Source: an uncultured Clostridia bacterium (GTDB lineage: Bacteria; Bacillota; Clostridia; Lachnospirales; UBA5962). Taken from it: a DNA stretch of 33,897 nt. A program made the translations under genes and the position numbers. The number at the start of each line of letters is the position of its first letter. The stretch's first letter is position 1. The DNA lies in contig CAMLLW010000002.1 of assembly GCA_946481295.1 (NCBI GenBank), forward strand, positions 1-33,897, in the 5' to 3' direction. Under the pieces are notes generated by a model. That model was not told the origin of the DNA. It did not search any database and saw nothing but the letters and a program-made list of their open reading frames with translations. This document shows, piece after piece, positions 1-8,336 of this stretch.

Positions 1-988
1 TAACAGTTACCATCATAATATTCATTACTCCTACCCCGCCTACAAATAAAGATATGGCTGCAACAAAAGAAACAAAAGCTGTTATAATATTAATCATTTT
101 ATTTACATATGTAAAATTAGAAGAAGAAAGTGAGATATTATATCCATCTTCTTTACCATATTTCATATTCAAAATTTGAGATGATTTATTCTCAATATTA
201 ATTGAATCTATACCTGGTTTTACAAGTACATTAAACATATCTACATTATTTCCTTTTAAAAATATATTTCCTGATGTTGTAATTGGTATAACTAAACCAT
301 ATTCAAAATAATATGATGAAAACATTGACAACTCTCTTACATCTACAACACCTATTACTGTAAAATCTACTACTCCACTTTCTTTAGTTTCTACTTCTAA
401 TTTTTCTCCTACAGAATTTACTTTACCAAAAACATCCATAGAAAAATCATCGCTTATTATAGCAACACGAGAAAATTTATCAACATCTGACTTATTTATA
501 AATCTTCCATATATTGTACTAATATTATCAAGTACATTATAATTACTATCAATTGCTGTAATAGTAACAGTCGATATTGAACTATCTTTTAATTTTACTA
601 TACCATTAGATAAAGACATACTTATAACATCTTTTACTCCAGGTAATTTTTTAATATCTTTACTATCATCTAATGTTAAATAATCTTGTTCTATAATATT
701 TTTATTCATACTATCATATTTATCAGAATTGGTATCATTATCTTTCTTATTATTATCTTCTTGATCATCTGCCACAGTACTATCATTGTTTGCTCTTATT
801 GTAAACATATTTTTATCTAAAGAACTTAACTTATCAAACATACTTGCTTTTGCTCCATTTCCTATGCCTACAATAGTTATAACTGCTCCTATGCCCATTA
901 TAATACCAAACATTGTTAAAAAAGATCTGATTTTATAACTAAATATATTATTAAATGCTGAAGTAATTATTTCTAATACTTGTACCAT
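1..988 (-). CDS. ABC exporter permease, MacB/FtsX type, second copy (partial at window edge)
   Basis: This is the N-terminal about 329 residues of a MacB-type permease whose 3' end lies outside the window. Translated from the ATG at 986-988 it begins MVQVLEIITSAFNN and stays open to base 1. It shows a first membrane segment near residues 20-45, a long extracytoplasmic MacB_PCD domain, and the start of the FtsX-type membrane part (LFVGGVGVMNIMMV). It aligns with the complete permease at 3860-5167 at a constant offset of 4179 bases with no indel, and shares a run of about 125 bases of identity near 662-787. The GGGAG ribosome binding site is kept. The adaptor and ATPase genes upstream in the same copy are ruined, so this gene stands without its own partners. 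It may work with the intact ATPase, or may be a recent victim of decay held similar by gene conversion. Confidence 0.8.
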   Translation of the reverse strand, partial: MVQVLEIITSAFNNIFSYKIRSFLTMFGIIMGIGAVITIVGIGNGAKASMFDKLSSLDKNMFTIRANNDSTVADDQEDNNKKDNDTNSDKYDSMNKNIIEQDYLTLDDSKDIKKLPGVKDVISMSLSNGIVKLKDSSISTVTITAIDSNYNVLDNISTIYGRFINKSDVDKFSRVAIISDDFSMDVFGKVNSVGEKLEVETKESGVVDFTVIGVVDVRELSMFSSYYFEYGLVIPITTSGNIFLKGNNVDMFNVLVKPGIDSINIENKSSQILNMKYGKEDGYNISLSSSNFTYVNKMINIITAFVSFVAAISLFVGGVGVMNIMMVTV

Positions 989-992
989 AATA

Positions 993-1304
993 CTGTCTCC
1001 CAACTATTATTTGATCTTCTACTATGCTATCTTTAAATAAAATTGTTCTCTTTGCATGTTGTGAAATACTAGATTTGTGTATAAATATTATAATATTTAT
1101 GTCTTCTCTATTTAAATCTTTAAAAATACTCATAATTTATTCTTTACTTAAATGATTATCTAAGTTTTCTTTAGACTGATATCCTAATAATATTGCAGAT
1201 TTACTAAATAACTCTTTTTTTACTTTAAAATTTACTCCTTTTAATATTTCATCTTCTAAATTTTTATTTTTATATACTTTTCTTAAATTTTTTATTTCTA
1301 ACAT
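993..1304 (-). pseudogene. Remnant of ABC transporter ATPase (decayed copy)
   Basis: This is a wrecked copy of the ATPase at 5172-5870. From 1304 it reads MLEIKNLRKVYKNKN and continues to a stop near 1137. About 370 bp present in the intact gene are missing, which removes Walker A, the Q-loop and the LSGGQ signature, and the Walker B region LLADEP has become LLGYQS. A second fragment (1133 downward) matches the C-terminal part (LNRE, KRTILFKD, SIVEDQIIVGR). It lacks the GNIVKD stretch, and the stop codon TAA has become CAG, so the frame runs on over the permease start. It cannot bind or hydrolyse ATP as an ABC protein. It is confidently a pseudogene. Confidence 0.9.
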
Positions 1305-1319
1305 ATAATCACCTACTCT

Positions 1320-2250
1320 TTTAAATTAACTATATTACCATTTGTTAAAAGTTATAATATTAACTTTTATACTGTCTTGTAAATCGTAAAATATAAAGAA
1401 ACAATTTATCACTTTTATGTAATTTACTAATCTACATATCTTTAATTAGAATAAAACTTTATAATATATTTTTAATTTTGCTATTTAAATTAAAAAAGTA
1501 TATTCTGAAACTAAATCTCATTATTTAATTTTTAAATATATTTAAGTCCTATTAATCGGAATATAAATAGACTATTTAAATTTTGATAAATTATATTTTC
1601 TAAAGTGAATTTTTTATTTTATTCTATTTGTTTTTTGATTCTAAAACATCTAAACTATCTTCATAGTTTTTAAAGTTGTTTTAGATTTGTAGAATTCTTT
1701 TTGACTTATAGCATCTAAATTATATAATACTTGAATATTATTTAAATCATCTTATATATATTTTAAATTATTATTACTTAAATATATTAAAATTTACTTA
1801 TTTTATTTCTATTTTTTTTAAATTATTTTTAATTTAATATATATATTATATAGATTGCCTTATTTTAACTAAATTTGTATTTTTATCTTTAAGATTTACT
1901 TAATATATATGTATCTTAATATTTTCTAAAAAGTTAACAAGATTTTAAATTCTCTCTAATTTTTCTTTACTAGAATTTTTAAATTAATTAATAAATCTCT
2001 TTTATTTACTAAATTATCATTTTATATATGTATACTATTTATCTTGGAATATATATAATATTAATATTTAATAATTATAATTTTCCTTTAACTATTATAG
2101 CTCTTAATATAGTTTATATTTAAACAGTATTTGTTTATAAAGAAACTTCATTATTGTTTTTTATATATCATATTTTTTCCAATTATAAAAATTATAGATA
2201 AAATAATATTTTATATATAGAAATAATTAATACTTTATTTTTTGAAATTT
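1320..2250 (-). pseudogene. Remnant of HlyD/MacA-type membrane fusion protein
   Basis: Patches of clear similarity to the intact adaptor gene at 5903-7399 run through this stretch in the same order. Examples are 1600-1760 against about 6690-6855, 1940-2030 against about 7085-7170, and 2125-2260 against about 7270-7410. Many indels and stops interrupt it, and base composition has drifted to extreme AT. The start codon position (2246-2248 on the plus strand) reads ATT instead of ATG, although the downstream half of the ribosome binding region is still recognisable. No part can be translated as a useful protein. Confidence 0.88.
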
Positions 2251-2457
2251 TTAACCCCCTGATTATAAAAAATTTTAAGACTAAATTTTAAAATGAAATA
2301 TATAAATGCATTTTAAAAGATAAAAATATAATTATAATATTTAGAAAATATTAATATTATATTATGTAAAGTTCTTTTAAATAATTTTACTAAATTAAAA
2401 TTAGTAACTATTGTAATAAATATCAAAATAAAATAAACATAATTATACTCATAATAA

Positions 2458-2485
2458 ATTATATTCCTTTAAATGTCATTGTCAA
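2458..2485 (-). promoter_or_regulatory. Sigma-A type promoter of the decayed operon copy
   Basis: On the minus strand this reads TTGACA, 16 bases, TATAAT. It is the same promoter, with the same spacing, as that of the intact operon at 7626-7653. Homology between the two copies ends just upstream, near 2491. The surrounding coding remnants have decayed, but both hexamers are consensus. Transcription would start near 2451 and run through the two pseudogenes into the open permease. Confidence 0.7.
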
Positions 2486-2572
2486 TATTAATATAAATTT
2501 ACATATAATAAAATAAAGTATAATATATTACAAATATACAAAATATTATTTTATTTTGTTTTTCAATATAAT

Positions 2573-2617
2573 AAAAAATGGAGTGAAACTTATTAATAAA
2601 ATATAAGTATTCACTCT
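2573..2617 (-). terminator. Intrinsic terminator of the ABC export operon
   Basis: The hairpin pairs GAGTGAA with TTCACTC, plus an inner CTTA/TAAG, and is followed on the minus strand by a T run. It starts only a few bases after the stop of permease 2 and separates the intact operon from the decayed copy. The plus side also has a T run, so it may work in both directions. Confidence 0.75.
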
Positions 2618-2622
2618 ATTTT

Positions 2623-3846
2623 TTATTCAAATCTTAAAGATTCTACTGGATCTAATTTTGCAGCCTTACTTGCTGGATAAACTCCAAATAAAATACCTAT
2701 ACTACAAGATATAGATATGACAACTACAATTGATAAAATTGAAATTGATGGTAAAATTTTCATATTAAATATTGTACTTGCAAAACTTGTTATTATAAAA
2801 CCTAAAGATAAGCCTGATAATATTCCAATAATTCCTCCAAGTCCAGAAAGTATTGCTGATTCTATTAAAAATTGTAATTTTATATTAGCATTTGTCGCAC
2901 CTAATGATTTTCTTGTTCCAATTTCTTTTGTTCTTTCTGTAACTGAAACTAACATAATATTCATTACTCCTACGCCACCAACTAGTAAACTTATACTTGC
3001 TACACTTGTTAAAAATATAGTAAACATAGAAATTGTAGAATTAATATCCTTAATTTCAGAATCTTCAATTCTATATTTGTAAACATTATTTGTATTATTT
3101 TTTATTTCTAAGAATCTTATAATATTATTACCAAATTCATTTACATTTTTTATATCATTTACTTTAACTATTAATCTAGATAATTTATCATTATTATTTT
3201 TTATCATTTGAACATATGATATAGGAACATAAACATTAGCATATGAATCATAAAATGAATATTCATCATCTTCAATACCTATAATTTTAAATCTTAATCT
3301 ACCTAAATGTGTTTTTAAAATAAGATTTTTGCCAACAGAATTTTCAGTTCCAAATATTAAATTTGAAAGTCCATTTGTTATTACTGCGACCATAGACATA
3401 CTTTCTACATCTTCTTTTAATATTTTTCTACCATATAATATATTATGTTTATCCATAATATAATAATCTTCATTTATTCCTATTAAAGATGCATCTATTC
3501 CTTTATCTTTACTTGGTATATCTACAGCTTCTTTAAATGATGTTGATAATTGTGCAGAAACTCCTTTAATAGGTTTATAACTTTTTAAATATGCAATATC
3601 ACTAATTTTTAAGCTATCTGCTGAATCTAAAAGACCACTATAGTTTTTTTTATTAGTTATAGTAATTTGATCTACACCGAAACTATCAAGTTGATCATTT
3701 ATAGCTCCTTTTAATCCCTGTCCAACACAAAGTATTGTTATTACAGAAGTTATACCCACCATAATACTAAATATTGTTAAAAAAGTTCTTTTTTTATTAT
3801 TAGTAATTCCAGAAAAAGCTGATAAAAAAAGTTCAGTTATATGCAT
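2623..3846 (-). CDS. ABC exporter permease 2, MacB/FtsX family
   Basis: The 407-residue inner-membrane subunit of a MacAB/YknXYZ-type exporter. It has one membrane segment near residues 22-45 (FLTIFSIMVGITSVITIL), a large extracytoplasmic MacB_PCD domain to about residue 270, then three C-terminal segments with the FtsX-type motifs SLLVGGVGVMNIMLVSV and KEIGTRKSLGA. The start ATG has an AAGGAGGT site 7 bases upstream. It lies 13 bases downstream of permease 1 and is the last gene of the operon. The two permeases differ clearly, so they may form a heterodimer or serve different substrates. The substrate cannot be read from sequence; in the Bacillus YknXYZ system it concerns defence against a toxic peptide. 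Confidence 0.9.
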   Translation of the reverse strand: MHITELFLSAFSGITNNKKRTFLTIFSIMVGITSVITILCVGQGLKGAINDQLDSFGVDQITITNKKNYSGLLDSADSLKISDIAYLKSYKPIKGVSAQLSTSFKEAVDIPSKDKGIDASLIGINEDYYIMDKHNILYGRKILKEDVESMSMVAVITNGLSNLIFGTENSVGKNLILKTHLGRLRFKIIGIEDDEYSFYDSYANVYVPISYVQMIKNNNDKLSRLIVKVNDIKNVNEFGNNIIRFLEIKNNTNNVYKYRIEDSEIKDINSTISMFTIFLTSVASISLLVGGVGVMNIMLVSVTERTKEIGTRKSLGATNANIKLQFLIESAILSGLGGIIGILSGLSLGFIITSFASTIFNMKILPSISILSIVVVISISCSIGILFGVYPASKAAKLDPVESLRFE

Positions 3847-3859
3847 CTATATAACCTCC

Positions 3860-5167
3860 TTACTCAAATCTTAAAGCTAATACAGGATCTAATTTTGCAG
3901 CTTTTCTTGCAGGTGCTACACCAAATATTATACCTATAAGGGTAGATATTATAAATACTCCAATAATCACTGATAATTGTATACTAGGTACTATTTTTAA
4001 ATCAGTTGATATATTATTTATAATATTCGATAAAACTTTTGTAGAAATAAATCCTAAAATAATACCTAATATTCCTCCTATAATAGTTATAATAATAGAT
4101 TCTATTAAAAACTGAAATTGTATTAAACTACTAGTAGAACCTAGAGACTTTCTAATACCTATTTCTACTGTGCGTTCTGTAACAGTTACCATCATAATAT
4201 TCATTACTCCTACCCCGCCTACAAATAAAGATATAGCTGCAACAAAAGAAACAAAAGCTGTTATACTATTAATCATTTTATTTATAGATTTAAGTTTAAG
4301 AGAAAAAGTTCCAATGGAATATCCATCTTTCTTGCCGTATTTTAAATTTAAAATTTGACATGATTTATCAATAATATTATTTGAATTTATACCCGGTTTT
4401 ACAAGTATATTAAACATATCTACATTATTTCCTTTTAAAAATATATTTCCTGATGTTGTAATAGGTATAACTATACCATAATCAAAATAATCTAATGAAA
4501 ACATTGATAAGTCACTTGCATCCACAACACCTATTACTGTAAGATTTACTACTCCACTTTCTTTAGTTTCTACTTCTAATTCTTCTCCTACAGAATTTAC
4601 TTTGCCAAAAACATCCATAGAAAAATCATCGCTTATTATAGCAACACGAGAAAAATTATCAATATCTGCCTTATTTATAAATCTTCCATATGCTGTACTA
4701 ATATTATCAAGTACATTATAATTACTATCAATTGCTGTAATATTAACATTTAATATTGAACTATCTTTTAATTTAACTATGCCAGTAGAGAAAGACATAC
4801 TTACAACAGCTTTTACTCCAGGTAATTTTTCAATATCTTTACTATCATCTAATGTTAAATAATCTTGTTCTATAATATTTTTATTCATACTATCATATTT
4901 ATCAGAATTGGTATCATTATCTTTCTTATTATTATCTTCTTGATCATCTGCCACAGTACTATCATTGATTGCACTTATTGTAAACATATTTTTATTTAAA
5001 GAACTTAACTTATCAAATATACCTGCTTTTACTCCGTTTCCTATACCTACAATTGTTATAACTGCTCCTATTCCAATAATAATTCCAAACATTGTTAAAA
5101 ATGATCTGATTTTATAGCTAAAGATATTATTAAATGCTGAAGTAATTGTTTCTAATACTTGTACCAT
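3860..5167 (-). CDS. ABC exporter permease 1, MacB/FtsX family
   Basis: A MacB-type permease of 435 residues from the preferred ATG at 5165-5167 (MVQVLETITSAFNN). A longer frame opens with TTG at 5182 and overlaps the ATPase stop. However, the GGGAG site lies 8 bases before the ATG and inside the longer frame, so the ATG is the better start. The domain order is an N-terminal membrane helix (FLTMFGIIIGIGAVITIVGIG), an extracytoplasmic domain with an acidic Asp/Asn/Lys-rich insert near residues 65-90, then C-terminal helices with LFVGGVGVMNIMMV and VEIGIRKSLGS. The gene is nearly identical in long patches to the partial copy at 1-988. Family role: it couples ATP hydrolysis by the upstream ATPase to export through the adaptor. 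Confidence 0.92.
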   Translation of the reverse strand: MVQVLETITSAFNNIFSYKIRSFLTMFGIIIGIGAVITIVGIGNGVKAGIFDKLSSLNKNMFTISAINDSTVADDQEDNNKKDNDTNSDKYDSMNKNIIEQDYLTLDDSKDIEKLPGVKAVVSMSFSTGIVKLKDSSILNVNITAIDSNYNVLDNISTAYGRFINKADIDNFSRVAIISDDFSMDVFGKVNSVGEELEVETKESGVVNLTVIGVVDASDLSMFSLDYFDYGIVIPITTSGNIFLKGNNVDMFNILVKPGINSNNIIDKSCQILNLKYGKKDGYSIGTFSLKLKSINKMINSITAFVSFVAAISLFVGGVGVMNIMMVTVTERTVEIGIRKSLGSTSSLIQFQFLIESIIITIIGGILGIILGFISTKVLSNIINNISTDLKIVPSIQLSVIIGVFIISTLIGIIFGVAPARKAAKLDPVLALRFE

Positions 5168-5171
5168 AATA

Positions 5172-5870
5172 TTATCTCCCAACTATTATTTGATCTTCTA
5201 CTATACTATCTTTAACAATATTTCCATCTTTAAATAAAATTGTTCTCTTTGTATGCTGTGCAATATCAGGTTCGTGTGTAACCATGACAATAGTCACACC
5301 TTCTCTATTTAATCCTTGAAAAATACCCATAATTTCTTCACTTGAACGACTGTCTAAGTTTCCTGTAGGCTCATCTGCTAATAATATTGCAGGCTTATTA
5401 ACTAATGCTCTTGCTATTGCAACTCTTTGTCTTTGACCTCCAGAAAGTTCATTTGGTTTATGTTTTCCCCTTTGAGCTAATCCAACTTTCTCCAAAGCCT
5501 CTTCTGCTACCTTTCTTCTTTCTGATTTACCAATACCTGCATATACCATTGGCAATTCTACATTTTGTATAGATGTTAATTTAGGTAATAAATTAAAACT
5601 TTGAAATACAAATCCGATTTTTTTATTTCTAATTTCAGCTAATCTTTTTTGACTAAGACCTGAAACATTTTCTCCGTCTAAAATATATTCACCATAAGAT
5701 ACACTGTCTAGACATCCTAATATATTCATAAGAGTAGATTTACCAGATCCTGATGTACCCATTATAGATACAAACTCTTTTTCTTCTACTTTAAAATTTA
5801 CTCCTTTTAATGCTTCAACTTCTAAACTTCCATTTTTATATACTTTTCTTAAATCTTTTACTTCTAACAT
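5172..5870 (-). CDS. ABC exporter ATP-binding protein, MacB/LolD type
   Basis: A complete 232-residue nucleotide-binding subunit. Visible motifs are Walker A GTSGSGKST (38-46), Q-loop FVFQSF (Q90), signature LSGGQRQRV (142-150), Walker B ILLADEPTGNLD (about 162-173) and the H-loop VTHE (H199). The family drives FtsX/MacB permeases that move lipoproteins or peptides at the membrane surface. It sits between the adaptor (33 bases upstream) and permease 1, whose ribosome binding site overlaps its last codons. A ruined copy lies at 993-1304. The product is certain at family level; the substrate is unknown. Confidence 0.95.
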   Translation of the reverse strand: MLEVKDLRKVYKNGSLEVEALKGVNFKVEEKEFVSIMGTSGSGKSTLMNILGCLDSVSYGEYILDGENVSGLSQKRLAEIRNKKIGFVFQSFNLLPKLTSIQNVELPMVYAGIGKSERRKVAEEALEKVGLAQRGKHKPNELSGGQRQRVAIARALVNKPAILLADEPTGNLDSRSSEEIMGIFQGLNREGVTIVMVTHEPDIAQHTKRTILFKDGNIVKDSIVEDQIIVGR

Positions 5871-5902
5871 ATAATCACCTACTCTTTTAAATTGCTATAT
5901 TA

Positions 5903-7399
5903 CTATTCATTAGAAGTTATAACATTAACTTTCATACCATCTTGTAAATCAATTGATGGTTCAGAAACAATTTTATCACCTTCATGCAATCCGGTAACTT
6001 CTACAGTCATATCTGAATAATCACCAAGTTCTACATAACGTTTTTCTAATGTATTATCATTTTTAACAACATAAACATAATTCTTACCCCCAGAATCTTC
6101 AGTTAAAGATGCTAATATTGGTATTACTAAAACATTTTCTTTTGTTTTTGTAGTAACAGTTGAATCTATAGAAAACCCTGGTTTTAATAAATTAACTTTT
6201 TCTTTTTCATTTAAAAGAGTAACTTCTGCATCAATAGTTCTTTCTACTACTGTTCCAGATGTACTTGTAGTTGCAATATCATCAATTTTTGATATTTTTC
6301 CTTTTAAAACTGCTTTACCTAAAGATGTCCCCTCAATATCTACTTTTTGACCAACTGCTATTTCATTTGCATATCTTTCATTAACATGTAATTTTATAAC
6401 ATAATCTTTAGATTTTGCTATTTCCATTAAAGAAGTTCCTTCTGAAACAAGCTCTCCTTCTTTTACTCTTAAAGAAACTACAGTTCCATCAACTGGACTA
6501 TAAATTGCCTCTTTAAATTTTGATAAATCATCTTTTAATTGTTGAACTTTTAATTTATTTCTTTCAACAGTTATTTCTTGTTGCTCTATATTATTTTTAG
6601 TTTCACTTTTATTTAATTTGTTTACTAAATCATTATATTTAGTTTTAGCAAATTCTAAATTTTCTTCTTCTCGTTTTTTATCTGAATTATAATTTTCTAA
6701 AGTGAATTTTTTATTTTGTTCTATTTGTCTTTTTTGTGATTCTAAAACATCTAAACTATCTTGAGAGTTTTTTAAAGTTGTTTTAGCTTTATCGAATTCT
6801 TTTTGACTTATACCGCCTGAATTATATAATGTTTGAATATCATTTAAATCATCTTGCGCATCTTTTACAATCCTTTTTTGTTGAGATATATTAGAATTTA
6901 CTTGTTCTAATTTCATTTCTGCATCTTTTAAATCATTTTCTAATTTAGTATTTATATCTTCTATAGATTGTTTTGTTTTAGCCATATTTGTTTCTGCATC
7001 TTTAAGATCCACTTCATCTGCAGGAATTTTACTATTTTCTAAAACAACTTGTGAACTTTTTAATTCCAGTTCAGCATCTCTTAAATTTCTCTCTAATTTT
7101 TCTTTACTGGAATGTTTAAATTTAATTAATAAATCTCCTTTATGTACTAAATCATCATTTTTTACAGGTATACTTTCTATATCTGAATCTATATCCACAT
7201 GGATAACTTCATTATTTAATAATTTAACTTCTCCTTTAGCACTTATAGTTTTAACTATAGTTCCCCTTGAAACAGTATTTGTTTCTACAGAAACCTCATC
7301 ATTATCTTTTTTTCCTTTTATATTTTTTACAACTATAAAAATTATAGATAAAATAATTATTGCAGAGATAGAAATAAATGCTATCTTCTTTTTTGACAT
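5903..7399 (-). CDS. Membrane fusion / periplasmic-adaptor-like protein (HlyD, MacA/YknX type)
   Basis: A 498-residue adaptor of an ABC export system. Residues 5-24 are a membrane anchor (IAFISISAIIILSIIFIVV). Next come a biotinyl-lipoyl-like half (near 40-95), a long Lys/Glu/Gln-rich coiled coil (about 95-290), the second lipoyl half (SPVDGTVVSLRVKEGELV), and C-terminal beta-barrel and membrane-proximal domains. The start ATG has an AGGGGG site 6 bases upstream. First gene of the operon, with a consensus promoter about 220 bases upstream. In Gram-positive bacteria such proteins stay on the outer face of the cytoplasmic membrane beside the permease. A decayed copy occupies 1320-2250. Confidence 0.92.
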   Translation of the reverse strand: MSKKKIAFISISAIIILSIIFIVVKNIKGKKDNDEVSVETNTVSRGTIVKTISAKGEVKLLNNEVIHVDIDSDIESIPVKNDDLVHKGDLLIKFKHSSKEKLERNLRDAELELKSSQVVLENSKIPADEVDLKDAETNMAKTKQSIEDINTKLENDLKDAEMKLEQVNSNISQQKRIVKDAQDDLNDIQTLYNSGGISQKEFDKAKTTLKNSQDSLDVLESQKRQIEQNKKFTLENYNSDKKREEENLEFAKTKYNDLVNKLNKSETKNNIEQQEITVERNKLKVQQLKDDLSKFKEAIYSPVDGTVVSLRVKEGELVSEGTSLMEIAKSKDYVIKLHVNERYANEIAVGQKVDIEGTSLGKAVLKGKISKIDDIATTSTSGTVVERTIDAEVTLLNEKEKVNLLKPGFSIDSTVTTKTKENVLVIPILASLTEDSGGKNYVYVVKNDNTLEKRYVELGDYSDMTVEVTGLHEGDKIVSEPSIDLQDGMKVNVITSNE

Positions 7400-7625
7400 T
7401 TTTAACCCCCTGATTATAAAATTTTAAGACTAAATTTTAAGTTTTTAAGTGAAATATATAAGTACATTGTAAAAGATAAGAGTATAATTAGAATATTATT
7501 TTATTATTTAGAGACTATTAATTATTATATTATGTAAAGTTCTTTTAAATAATTTTACTAAATTAAAACTAGTAATTATTCTAATAAATATTAAAATGAA
7601 AGAATATAATTTGTACTCATAGTAA

Positions 7626-7653
7626 ATTATATTCCTTTAAATGGCATTGTCAA
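7626..7653 (-). promoter_or_regulatory. Sigma-A type promoter of the ABC export operon
   Basis: On the minus strand this reads TTGACA, 16 bases, TATAAT. The expected start near 7619 leaves a 5' leader of about 220 bases before the adaptor ATG. The promoter and leader are shared with the decayed copy (2250-2491). I found no known riboswitch in the leader. Confidence 0.75.
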
Positions 7654-7659
7654 TATTAA

Positions 7660-8090
7660 AACTGTTATAATTAGCCACTACAGTTAAATTATATTTACTT
7701 TTAAAGTATTAGTTAAATTTTTTATGATATAAATATATATCTACTATAAATTTTATTCTTATCTTAATACTAAAGTTAGTTAATTTATTAATAAGTAAGT
7801 ATATAATAAATATAATATTTGTATATAATTTTTATTAAATTATATTTTTATCATAATATATAAACAATTTTTTACATATTTTATTATATAATCTATAAAA
7901 AATTGTTTATTTAATAATTTATACTATATTATTTCACTATTAAAAATAATTTTATATTTATAAAATTACTTATTCTTTATATTTACTGTTAAAATTAAGT
8001 AATTTTAAATATAATAACAATAAATAATATTTTAATATTTATTTATTTATAATAATAAATAAAATTACATCTTTTTTAATATATAAAAAA
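7660..8090. other. AT-rich intergenic stretch
   Basis: No coding region or RNA gene is recognisable between the promoter of the export operon and the promoter of tRNA-Arg. The only structure I see is the perfect inverted repeat at 7861-7909. Composition is close to pure A and T. Confidence 0.6.
7861..7909. repeat. Perfect 14-bp inverted repeat
   Basis: The arms at 7861-7874 and 7896-7909 (TAAACAATTTTTTA and its complement) are separated by 21 bases. It could form a weak AT hairpin. It is not followed by a clear T run and is not next to a gene end, so I do not call it a terminator. Confidence 0.5.
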
Positions 8091-8093
8091 GGA

Positions 8094-8122
8094 TTGACTT
8101 TTAATTAAAACAATGATATATT
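8094..8122 (+). promoter_or_regulatory. Promoter of tRNA-Arg
   Basis: TTGACT, 17 bases, TATATT, ending 17 bases before the tRNA. Spacing and position fit a sigma-A promoter. Confidence 0.7.
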
Positions 8123-8139
8123 ATTTAGGTAGTTTTCGT

Positions 8140-8213
<74 letters not shown>

Positions 8214-8224
8214 TAGATAGAAAG

Positions 8225-8256
8225 GTTAACTAGTAAATTGTCTAGTTAGCTTTTTT
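8225..8256 (+). terminator. Terminator of tRNA-Arg
   Basis: A nine-pair stem (GTTAACTAG with CTAGTTAGC, one G-U) with an 8-base loop, followed by six T. Confidence 0.8.
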
Positions 8257-8302
8257 AATTTTAAGATAAACTTTAATTTTATTATTTACAACTACGCTAA
8301 AT

Positions 8303-8336
8303 AAAAAAGAACCAGAAATTTCTGGTTCTTTTTTAT
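8303..8336 (-). terminator. Terminator of guaBA (symmetrical)
   Basis: The palindrome AGAACCAGAAATTTCTGGTTCT is flanked by A and T runs and overlaps the guaA stop codon. It ends guaBA on the minus strand, and its symmetry would also stop plus-strand transcripts leaving tRNA-Arg. Confidence 0.85.

Noticed and set aside
951-1133. A free-standing 60-residue open frame starting MSIFKDLNRE
   Set aside because: It is the C-terminal remnant of the ATPase copy with a mutated stop codon, running on over the permease start in another frame.
5165-5182. TTG start giving permease 1 five extra residues
   Set aside because: The GGGAG ribosome site lies inside that extension and is well spaced for the ATG at 5167.
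7861-7909. Inverted repeat as a terminator or small-RNA end
   Set aside because: There is no gene end nearby, no clear T run after it, and the loop is long.
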